Shown piece by piece: positions 1-4,688 of a stretch of DNA of 7,483 bases; within the stretch, counting starts at the first letter, position 1; each line of letters starts with the position of its first letter. The notes under the pieces are model-generated. The model saw nothing but the letters and a program-made list of their open reading frames with translations, did no database searches and was not told the origin of the DNA. This stretch comes from Acidimicrobiia bacterium (GTDB lineage: Bacteria > Actinomycetota > Acidimicrobiia > Spongiisociales > ZC4RG35), in the NCBI GenBank assembly GCA_030623125.1, contig JAUXMQ010000049.1, positions 1-7,483 on the forward strand. The letters are read 5' to 3'. The translations under genes were made by a program, and so were the position numbers.

Positions 1-1203
1 CAATGGCTTGGTTTCCGTCAGCCGGTGCTCCGTGTGGCCGGCGAGCGAGACGGCAAGACCTTCAACCGGACATACGAGGCCAACCCCGGGGAAGTGTGGG
101 AGGAAACCGAGTTCTGGTTCGACCTCTCTTTTCACATCGACCCTGACGGATCGCTCGGGATCAGGAAATGGTTCGAATCGCCCAACGACCCGAGCCGACC
201 GGTTTCGGTCGACGAGTACTACGGCTGGATGTTCGAGAACAGTGTTCCCGGTCTTCCCGAGGCAGCTCAGAAGGAAGGTCTTGACCCGCTCGGTTTCATG
301 CGGAAGTACGGCGCATTTGAGGTGGAACGCGACATCTACGAGGTCCATGAGCGCCCGCCTGCCGACCCGAGGAACGGAGTCAGTATCGACGGTGAGCTGA
401 AGACGGGCTTCAAGACACCTTCCCAGAAGCTCGAGTGGTATTCCGAGACGATGGACGACTGGGGATGGGGCGAGGAGGCGATTCCCACCTATCTCAAGTC
501 GCACGTCAACTGGCGTGACCTGGATCTCGGAGGAAATGAGCGCATCTTGCTCCCGATCTTTCGTCTGCCGACTCTGATTCACACCCGGTCGGGCAACGCC
601 AAATATCTGTACGAGATCAGTCATGGGCATCCCCTCTGGGTCAATCCCGTCGACGCGGATGCCCTCGGTTTCGAGACCGGCGAGATGGTTCGGATCACCA
701 CCGACATTGGATGGTTCGTCATGCGTGCCTGGCGAACCGAGGGCATCCGACCCGGCGTGGTGGCGGCCTCGCATCACATGGGTCGCTGGCGTCAGGAGGA
801 CAAGACCGGGAACGAGCGTTGGAGCTCGGCGCTGGTCAACATCGACCAACTCGGGGATGGCAAATGGCGACTCCGCCAGTTGAAGGGCATAGAGCCTTTC
901 GAGTCTGACGACCCCGACTCATCAAGGATCTGGTGGAAAGATCCGGGGGTGAATCAGAACCTGGCATTCCCGGTCCATCCGGATCCGGTGTCGGGAATGC
1001 ACGCCTGGCACCAGCGTGTCACCTTGACCACGGCTCAGGAGGGCGACCAATACGGGGACGTGGTCGTCGACACCGCCAAGAGCACCCAGGTATTCGAAAA
1101 GTGGCTCGAGATGACCAAGCCCGGACCCGGCCCTGACGGGAACCGAAGACCCCTGTGGCTGGACCGACCGGTGAAGCCGACGCCGGATGCCTACCGCTAC
1201 TGA
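1..1203 (+). CDS. Molybdopterin oxidoreductase catalytic subunit, C-terminal part (5' end outside window)
   Basis: This is the last 400 codons of a DMSO-reductase-superfamily (bis-MGD molybdenum) enzyme, and the frame is open from base 1. The stretch FKTPSQKLEWYSE (about residues 137-149 of the visible part) matches the family pattern F-TPSGK-E-YS that precedes the C-terminal domain. The molybdopterin-dinucleotide-binding domain follows: ERILLPIFRLPTLIHTRSGN begins near residue 180, and WVNPVDADALGFETGEMVRI spans about 213-232, the usual 'N-P-DA--LG---GD-V-V' strand-turn. HHMGRWR near 258-264 is a cofactor-proximal loop. The N-terminal Fe-S motif and molybdenum ligand lie outside the window, so the substrate cannot be read; a sulfur- or arsenic-oxyanion respiratory enzyme is possible. 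The next gene overlaps its end and looks like its chaperone. The GTG at 25 is internal, not the start. Family confidence is high, substrate unknown. Confidence 0.9.
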   Translation, partial: QWLGFRQPVLRVAGERDGKTFNRTYEANPGEVWEETEFWFDLSFHIDPDGSLGIRKWFESPNDPSRPVSVDEYYGWMFENSVPGLPEAAQKEGLDPLGFMRKYGAFEVERDIYEVHERPPADPRNGVSIDGELKTGFKTPSQKLEWYSETMDDWGWGEEAIPTYLKSHVNWRDLDLGGNERILLPIFRLPTLIHTRSGNAKYLYEISHGHPLWVNPVDADALGFETGEMVRITTDIGWFVMRAWRTEGIRPGVVAASHHMGRWRQEDKTGNERWSSALVNIDQLGDGKWRLRQLKGIEPFESDDPDSSRIWWKDPGVNQNLAFPVHPDPVSGMHAWHQRVTLTTAQEGDQYGDVVVDTAKSTQVFEKWLEMTKPGPGPDGNRRPLWLDRPVKPTPDAYRY

Positions 1204-1906
1204 GAGAGCCCTGGCCGAGAAGGAACTCTGGGCCGGTCTTGCCGACCACTGGAGCCACGAGGCCATTCCCGATCTGTGGGCCGATCGGCCCCCCACAGAG
1301 AAGGACACGGTTATCTTCTATGACCCGACCGAAGACCTCGCTCGAAGGGCCGGCGAATGGGGCCACGCGCTAAAGGGGGACGACCTCTCCTCGCTTGCCC
1401 TATTCGCCGCCGGGCTCGCCCGGGCCGAGGAGCGTGGATGGGAGGAGGGGACGCCGGACGTCGCTACACAGGCATATGAGGCACGAAAGTTCCTGATGGG
1501 AGATCGAATCGCTGCCTGGGCTATCCCATGGCTCGACAGTGTGAGTCGCGTTTATCCACGGTATGGCGCTCGAGCCAATCTCGACCGCGACCTGCTTCTT
1601 CGCCTGGCAAACGAGGCACGCATCGCACCCGCGCTCCCGGGCACAGAAGGGATCTTCATAGAGGGCGAGGATTCGTATGGGCCGGTCGACCCCGGTGACC
1701 GCTGGCCGAAGTGGACCGAATCGCTGTGGTCTGGAGCGGTTGTCTTCCAGACAGACCGTACGACAGTTCGAGTGGAGGTATACGAGCAAGCCGCCAGTCG
1801 GTGGACCGATCTTGGGGCGGAACATGAGGGGTCGGCCCAGCTTTGGCTCGACCTCTCGGCACGGGCGGCAGGCACGGCGGCGCGTCTGGAGTCGAAGACC
1901 CCGTAG
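1187..1906 (+). CDS. Probable TorD/DmsD-family maturation chaperone
   Basis: This 239-residue protein starts at an ATG 17 bases inside the oxidoreductase gene, so the two are likely translationally coupled; there is no good ribosome site, which fits coupling. Its length, predicted mostly helical composition and position directly after a molybdoenzyme gene fit TorD-like chaperones, which bind the apo-enzyme and help insert the molybdenum cofactor in the cytoplasm. The segment YEARKFLMGDRIAAWAIPWL (residues 97-116) resembles the TorD core pattern E--FL--H---W---F, with Asp106-Arg107 where a His is usual. No transmembrane segment or signal peptide is visible. The C-terminal part (about 165-239) is not recognisable and may be specific to this subfamily. 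The assignment leans on context as much as on sequence. Confidence 0.6.
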   Translation: MPTATERALAEKELWAGLADHWSHEAIPDLWADRPPTEKDTVIFYDPTEDLARRAGEWGHALKGDDLSSLALFAAGLARAEERGWEEGTPDVATQAYEARKFLMGDRIAAWAIPWLDSVSRVYPRYGARANLDRDLLLRLANEARIAPALPGTEGIFIEGEDSYGPVDPGDRWPKWTESLWSGAVVFQTDRTTVRVEVYEQAASRWTDLGAEHEGSAQLWLDLSARAAGTAARLESKTP

Positions 1907-1958
1907 GTCAACACGTGACGGTCATCGCCGGGTCAATCTCACCAAGACTGGAGCAGAG

Positions 1959-1973
1959 AAAAACAGAGCCTGT
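1959..1973 (-). terminator. 3' end of the structured RNA: terminal stem arm plus U5 tract
   Basis: ACAGGCTCTG (1973-1964) followed by TTTTT (1963-1959) and CTC on the minus strand. The stem partner is the RNA's own 5' end (2082-2073), so the intrinsic terminator is formed by the end-to-end helix and not by a local hairpin. On the plus strand no T-tract follows the structure, which fixes the direction of transcription as minus. Confidence 0.6.
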
Positions 1974-2083
1974 CGAACGTGTTCCCGCCGGTATTACCCG
2001 ACCGGTGTAACGGTCACCGACTCCTACAGTCGGTTTCTCAGCTGGGTAGGCACCCAGCTCCCGTCTCGCTCCACAGGCTCTGC
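1959..2083 (-). ncRNA. Unassigned structured non-coding RNA, about 125 nt
   Basis: Read on the minus strand, the predicted RNA begins near 2083 and its first ten bases, CAGAGCCTGT (2082-2073), pair perfectly with ACAGGCTCTG (1973-1964), followed at once by five Us (1963-1959). Inside this closing stem are three hairpins in order: an 8-bp perfect stem AGCTGGGT/ACCCAGCT with a 4-nt loop (2059-2040), a 7-bp perfect stem ACCGACT/AGTCGGT with loop GTAGG (2034-2016), and a 5-bp stem CCGGT/ACCGG with an 8-nt loop (2005-1988). A sigma70-like promoter ends just upstream (2091-2119). No open reading frame with a ribosome site lies within it. I do not see signatures of SRP RNA, tmRNA, RNase P, 6S, 6C RNA, or the TPP, FMN, cobalamin, SAM-I, SAM-IV or glycine riboswitches. 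Having its own promoter and terminator argues for a trans-acting or protein-binding sRNA rather than a leader. The structure is seen in sequence; transcription is inferred. Confidence 0.7.
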
Positions 2084-2090
2084 ACTTCTA

Positions 2091-2119
2091 CATATACGCC
2101 GGAGCGACAGTGTTGTCCA
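2091..2119 (-). promoter_or_regulatory. Promoter of the structured RNA
   Basis: On the minus strand, TGGACA (2119-2114; five of six match TTGACA) is separated by exactly 17 bases from TATATG (2096-2091; four of six match TATAAT). The expected start, about 7 bases after the -10, falls at 2083, one base before the 10-bp closing stem of the RNA. This agreement between promoter spacing and RNA structure is the main reason to treat both as real. Confidence 0.65.
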
Positions 2120-2139
2120 GTGAATCCAACCAGCCCGCG

Positions 2140-2173
2140 AAAAAGATCTCACCACCCTCCTCCGGGAGAGACC
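2140..2173 (-). terminator. Intrinsic terminator of the 2177-2818 gene
   Basis: Three bases after the stop codon of the upstream minus-strand gene, GGTCTC (2173-2168) pairs with GAGATC (2150-2145), six pairs with one G-U, and the interior can add a CCC/GGG pairing. Five Ts follow (2144-2140). It separates this gene from the independent RNA gene downstream. Confidence 0.65.
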
Positions 2174-2176
2174 GTC

Positions 2177-2818
2177 TCAAGTGGTGGCGCTTGGATGGAG
2201 GGTGGGGGCGTATCCGTTTCTGAGCGCCGCCACCGTGGTTGGCGGGGTCAGCACCTCCACAGTGACATGTTGGGGACGCTCGACGGGGGGCCGCCATCCG
2301 TCGAAGGCAAACGCCTGCAGGTGGTTGCTTGTCACAAGGTGGGGATCGTCCGATCCTGGGAGGATGACAACAGTGCCCGTCGGCACCACATCCAGATCGC
2401 CGGTCCACCGGATCCTGTCTCCCGCACGGTCCAAACCACGACCCTGCCGATGCCTCTCCGCGTTGAGCATCCGATTCAACTCTCCCGCCAGAAGAGGGCG
2501 GTCCGATTCTGTCGCGACGGTCACCGCATCTCGAAACGACCGATACTCGGTTCTCCGGCAGTACCCACAAGGTCGATGACCGGCGGCCAAGGCCACGGCA
2601 TCGTCGAGGAAGAACAAGGGGGTCCACATCCTCGGAGCATCGAGAGGCTGGTTGAAGCCCTCGAACTCGAGACGACAGACGATCCAAAGTGGGCCGTTGT
2701 GATGACGTCTCAGCCGCCTGTCGTCATCAACGAGACAGCCGCGATTCCCGGTGAACATGCCACGTGCCGAAACGGCGTGAAGATCTCCCCACGGGTCAAC
2801 CCTGTTCCGACATGCCAT
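2177..2818 (-). CDS. Conserved protein of unknown function with Ada-like Cys/zinc motif
   Basis: The protein is 213 residues from the ATG at 2818, chosen because GGGAG lies five bases upstream on the minus strand. A TTG at 2854 would add 12 residues but lies within a perfect hairpin and has no better site. I recognise the family as a conserved actinobacterial type with the signatures NRVDPWGDLHAVSARG near the start, FFLDDAVALAAGHRPCGYCRR in the middle, and EVLTPPTTVAALRNGY...LHPSA at the end. The middle motif resembles the second half of the Ada zinc-binding module (F---A-A-G-RPC--C). Counted from the ATG, Cys28, Cys48, Cys84 and Cys87 could form a four-Cys zinc site. There is no methyltransferase or AraC part, so this is not Ada itself. 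Function is unknown; DNA or nucleic-acid contact is a guess from the motif. A terminator follows the stop. Confidence 0.8.
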   Translation of the reverse strand: MACRNRVDPWGDLHAVSARGMFTGNRGCLVDDDRRLRRHHNGPLWIVCRLEFEGFNQPLDAPRMWTPLFFLDDAVALAAGHRPCGYCRRTEYRSFRDAVTVATESDRPLLAGELNRMLNAERHRQGRGLDRAGDRIRWTGDLDVVPTGTVVILPGSDDPHLVTSNHLQAFAFDGWRPPVERPQHVTVEVLTPPTTVAALRNGYAPTLHPSATT

Positions 2819-2853
2819 CCGGCTCCCAACCTCAGTCGAACACAACGCTAACA

Positions 2854-2878
2854 AGGAGCCGGTCTTCGACCGGCTCCT
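2854..2878 (-). terminator. Perfect 11-bp hairpin, possible terminator
   Basis: AGGAGCCGGTC (2854-2864) and GACCGGCTCCT (2868-2878) form a perfect stem with a 3-nt loop. On the minus strand it is followed by a T-rich but interrupted stretch (TGTTAGCGTTGTG). It lies 170 bases after the SRPBCC gene stop and 35 bases before the ATG of the 2177-2818 gene. It may end read-through from the former, or act as a 5'-UTR hairpin of the latter. The imperfect T-tract keeps confidence moderate. Confidence 0.45.
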
Positions 2879-3048
2879 CGTGCCAACACAAGGCGAAGAG
2901 GACGCCGTGCACCAAATGGTGTTTCCTGGCTAGTGCCCCGACCACATCGTTCACCGCGGTGACAGAGAGATGGCTCCACAACACCGAGGATCTAATCGAG
3001 CCCAACGACAGTTGACATATCTGAGTCACTCGCCCGAAAGCCCAACCA

Positions 3049-3492
3049 TCACCTGCTGATCGTGGACTGCTCCAAGAGGGCTTTGAGATTCTCTGCGAAG
3101 TGTGCGTTTCGCCTGCGAGCAGCGCCGGTGGCTTTCATGATCGGAGCGACAAGACGGAACATGCCTTCGACCGGGATGCTCACGGAACGGGTGTAACGGG
3201 TCGCCCCATTTTTTGAAACGAACCTGTGGGTCAGTGTCGGTTTCAGTGGGCCCTCCCGCGTGGCGAGTTGAATGAGGCGAGGAGCGTCAAACTCGGTCAC
3301 GTCGCTCACATAACGGTTCTCACCCATGAATTTGACCAGCCAGGTAACGGTGCTCCCTAGCAGAATCGGGCCCTTCGGCTCAACATCCAGAACGTCGGTG
3401 TGCCATTTGGCTTCGTTCCGCTGGTCAGCAACAAAGTCGAAGACTTCGTGGGCTGGTCTGTCTATGTCAACCGTGTGACTTGCGGTGATCAT
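3049..3492 (-). CDS. SRPBCC (START-like) family protein
   Basis: This is a 147-residue protein of the polyketide cyclase/START-like ligand-binding fold. The start MITASHTVDIDRPAHEVFDFVADQRNEAKWHTDV follows the classic order: first beta strand, 'I-RP---VF-FVAD--N---W', then a strand reading VEPKGPILLGSTVTWLV. A closing amphipathic helix (about 118-142, NAHFAENLKALLEQ) completes the fold. There is no signal peptide or membrane segment, so it is cytosolic. Such proteins bind or transform hydrophobic small molecules; the ligand cannot be read. The ATG at 3492 is supported by AGGAG seven bases upstream. The gene is divergent from the TetR gene with only 74 bases between them, and its predicted promoter overlaps the likely TetR operator, so it is probably part of the same regulon. 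Confidence 0.85.
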   Translation of the reverse strand: MITASHTVDIDRPAHEVFDFVADQRNEAKWHTDVLDVEPKGPILLGSTVTWLVKFMGENRYVSDVTEFDAPRLIQLATREGPLKPTLTHRFVSKNGATRYTRSVSIPVEGMFRLVAPIMKATGAARRRNAHFAENLKALLEQSTISR

Positions 3493-3525
3493 CTGTGCTC
3501 CTCGTGCGAATTCCTAGATTGGCGG

Positions 3526-3555
3526 TTTACGCGGTGTCAAGTCATCATGCATGAT
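3526..3555 (+). promoter_or_regulatory. Predicted promoter of the TetR gene
   Basis: TTTACG (3526-3531) and CATGAT (3550-3555) are 18 bases apart. The predicted start at about 3562 is only some five bases before the ATG at 3567, and no ribosome site is visible, so the message is probably leaderless. The operator begins four bases after the -10, the same geometry as at the 4266 gene. Confidence 0.4.
3544..3555. repeat. 12-bp perfect palindrome ATCATGCATGAT
   Basis: A perfect palindrome in the divergent promoter region. It carries a CATGAT -10 candidate on each strand, so the two divergent promoters would overlap here. It could also be a binding site for a second regulator. Confidence 0.6.
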
Positions 3556-3558
3556 AGA

Positions 3559-3573
3559 TTGACCCTATGTCAA
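3559..3573. promoter_or_regulatory. Predicted TetR operator, copy 1
   Basis: TTGAC-CCTAT-GTCAA, an inverted repeat with a 5-bp spacer that overlaps the TetR ATG (3567). Its reverse complement, TTGACATAGGGTCAA, differs from copy 2 (4227-4241) at one of 15 positions. A further GTCAA half-site lies at 3536-3540. It is placed to block the TetR transcript just after the -10 and the divergent promoter at its -35. Confidence 0.65.
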
Positions 3574-4199
3574 GTAGTTCTTCGCATTACGGAGACATCG
3601 ATACTCGACAGCGCATCCTCGCGGAGGCTTGGGACCTTCTAGAGGAGAAGGGTTCAGAGCCGACCTTGGCTGAGATTGCTGAGAAGGCTGATGTCTCGCG
3701 TCAGGCGATCTATCTGCATTTCAGCGATCGATCGGGCCTTTTCGTCGCTCTGGTGGATTATGTGGATGTCAGCCTCGGCTCAGAGAAGCTTCGCTCCTAT
3801 GTATTCGGGGCTCCTACCGGTGTTGAAACGTTGCGACGGTGGGTCGAAACGATGAGCTGGTACACCAGGAAGATCGATCGGATGACTCAGGTATTGGAGG
3901 CAGGCCAATATAACGATGAAGCACTAACCGCGGGGTGGAGGAACCGAATGAATCGACGACAAGCTCTCCTACTCGGGGTAACCGAACGAATCGCGGGCGA
4001 GGGACGACTTGCCAACGACTGGACCCCCGCCGAAGCTGCAGACCTTGTGTATACGATCACAATGCCCGGACCTTGGAGGGAACTCACCAGAGAAATCGGT
4101 TGGACGGAGGATCAATACAAGGAACGAATCTGGAAGCTGCTTGAGCTCTCAATGCTGACAGTTCCACTGCAAGGAGAACCATCCGTGGAAATCGTTTGA
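3567..4199 (+). CDS. TetR/AcrR-family transcriptional regulator
   Basis: This 210-residue protein has an N-terminal TetR DNA-binding domain: DTRQRILAEAWDLLEEKG (residues 12-29) as helix 1, then the helix-turn-helix TLAEIAEKADVSRQAIYLHF (33-52), with the family-typical 'IY-HF' recognition-helix end and the following SDRSGLFVAL. The C-terminal helical domain (about 65-200), where ligand binding and dimerisation are expected, shows no recognisable subfamily. The ATG at 3567 has no ribosome site and overlaps an operator-like palindrome, which fits autorepression and a leaderless message. The gene is divergent from the SRPBCC gene, and the ABM-like gene follows 66 bases downstream with a second copy of the palindrome. 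It probably represses these neighbours in response to a small hydrophobic molecule, by inference. Confidence 0.92.
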   Translation: MSSSSSHYGDIDTRQRILAEAWDLLEEKGSEPTLAEIAEKADVSRQAIYLHFSDRSGLFVALVDYVDVSLGSEKLRSYVFGAPTGVETLRRWVETMSWYTRKIDRMTQVLEAGQYNDEALTAGWRNRMNRRQALLLGVTERIAGEGRLANDWTPAEAADLVYTITMPGPWRELTREIGWTEDQYKERIWKLLELSMLTVPLQGEPSVEIV

Positions 4200-4224
4200 C
4201 TGAGCGATGCCGGGTTCGTATTGT
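4196..4224 (+). promoter_or_regulatory. Predicted promoter of the 4266 gene
   Basis: TTGACT (4196-4201; five of six) lies 17 bases before TATTGT (4219-4224; four of six). The predicted start near 4231 falls within the operator copy at 4227-4241. The -35 overlaps the TetR stop codon. Confidence 0.5.
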
Positions 4225-4226
4225 AG

Positions 4227-4241
4227 TTGACATAGTGTCAA
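4227..4241. promoter_or_regulatory. Predicted TetR operator, copy 2
   Basis: TTGAC-ATAGT-GTCAA, an inverted repeat matching the reverse complement of copy 1 at 14 of 15 positions. It starts two bases after the predicted -10 and ends 24 bases before the ATG at 4266, placing it over the transcription start as expected for a repressor site. Confidence 0.65.
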
Positions 4242-4265
4242 GGTAAACGAGAAAGGCTGCCTGTC

Positions 4266-4643
4266 ATGCCCGAACCGCTGATATTCATTGGGACCCACGC
4301 GATCAAACCTGGAATGCTCGATACAGCAAAATCAGCCTCCCGTGACCTTGCGGATTTCCTCGAACCAAACCATCCACGTATCAACCACTTCGAGGTCAAC
4401 GTCGATGACGAAGCCAACGAAATGACCGTCATTCAAATTCATCCGGATGAGGACTCCGTGTTGTTTCATATCCAAATCGCAGGGGAGAAGATAAGGAGCG
4501 CATACGAGTTTCTCGAAGGAACAACCAAGATCGAACTCTATGGAAACCCCAGCCAAACAGTGATCGATGTGGTCAACCAGATGAGCATGGGAGCACCCGT
4601 CCGATTCAATCAGGCCGTCGCCCGCTTCAGCCGTCTCAGGTAA
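4266..4643 (+). CDS. Dimeric alpha/beta-barrel (ABM-like) small protein
   Basis: This is a 125-residue cytosolic protein. Its layout is strand PLIFIGTHAIKPGM (4-17), helix (about 18-32, AKSASRDLADFLE), strand INHFEVNVDDEANEMTVIQIH (39-59), then helix and strand around FHIQIAGEKI and FLEGTTKIELYG. This is the order seen in ferredoxin-like dimeric alpha/beta barrels such as antibiotic-biosynthesis monooxygenases. The pattern of a start 'KPG' turn and an 'HPDEDSVLFH' turn supports the fold but gives no substrate. The gene has AAAGG nine bases before its ATG and a TetR-operator copy over its predicted start site, so it is probably the main target of the neighbouring regulator. It could be a cofactor-free monooxygenase or a binding protein. 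No terminator is visible in the 45 bases before the convergent gene. Confidence 0.7.
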   Translation: MPEPLIFIGTHAIKPGMLDTAKSASRDLADFLEPNHPRINHFEVNVDDEANEMTVIQIHPDEDSVLFHIQIAGEKIRSAYEFLEGTTKIELYGNPSQTVIDVVNQMSMGAPVRFNQAVARFSRLR

Positions 4644-4688
4644 AGAGCTCCGGATTCTCCATGGCATTTCTCGCCGGCCGCATGGGAA

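Larger units (their letters stand above)
3544..3573 (-). promoter_or_regulatory. Predicted promoter of the SRPBCC gene
   Basis: On the minus strand a consensus TTGACA (3573-3568) lies 18 bases before CATGAT (3549-3544; four of six). The predicted start near 3537 gives a leader of about 45 bases. The -35 lies inside the TTGAC-N5-GTCAA operator. A second TTGACA (3540-3535) has no good -10 at the right distance. Confidence 0.45.

Noticed and set aside
1993..2011. Possible pseudoknot GUUAC/GUAAU in the third sRNA hairpin
   Set aside because: The geometry leaves no linker across the 5-bp helix (loop of 0 nt), which is sterically unlikely; an alternative GACC/GGUC pairing also competes.
1964..2082. 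Mobile element (MITE-like) with terminal inverted repeats
   Set aside because: The 10-bp ends are inverted repeats, but there is no flanking target duplication (GAAGTG versus TTTTTC) and the promoter and U-tract placement explain them better as an RNA gene.
1959..2083. tRNA or Y-RNA-like RNA, because of GTTCGA near the 3' end
   Set aside because: The bases flanking GTTCGA cannot form a T-arm stem, and there is no acceptor CCA or anticodon arm of the right size.
1979..2851. Long plus-strand open frame (290 codons)
   Set aside because: It is antisense to the recognisable 2177-2818 gene and the structured RNA, its translation is rich in Arg/Pro/Ser without family motifs, and it has no ribosome site.
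2910..2921. Small CACC-AAAT-GGTG hairpin followed by TTT (plus strand)
   Set aside because: Only four pairs, and no plus-strand gene lies just upstream to terminate.
3012..3019. TTGACATA, a third copy of the operator half-site
   Set aside because: It lacks the second GTCAA half at the right spacing and lies downstream of the SRPBCC stop, not at a promoter; likely chance.
2832..3029. 65-codon minus-strand frame starting GTG, with a protein-like C-terminal half
   Set aside because: No ribosome site, spans the 11-bp hairpin and the 12-bp palindrome, and ends between the hairpin and the start of the next gene; no family recognised. It could be a remnant, but the support is too weak.
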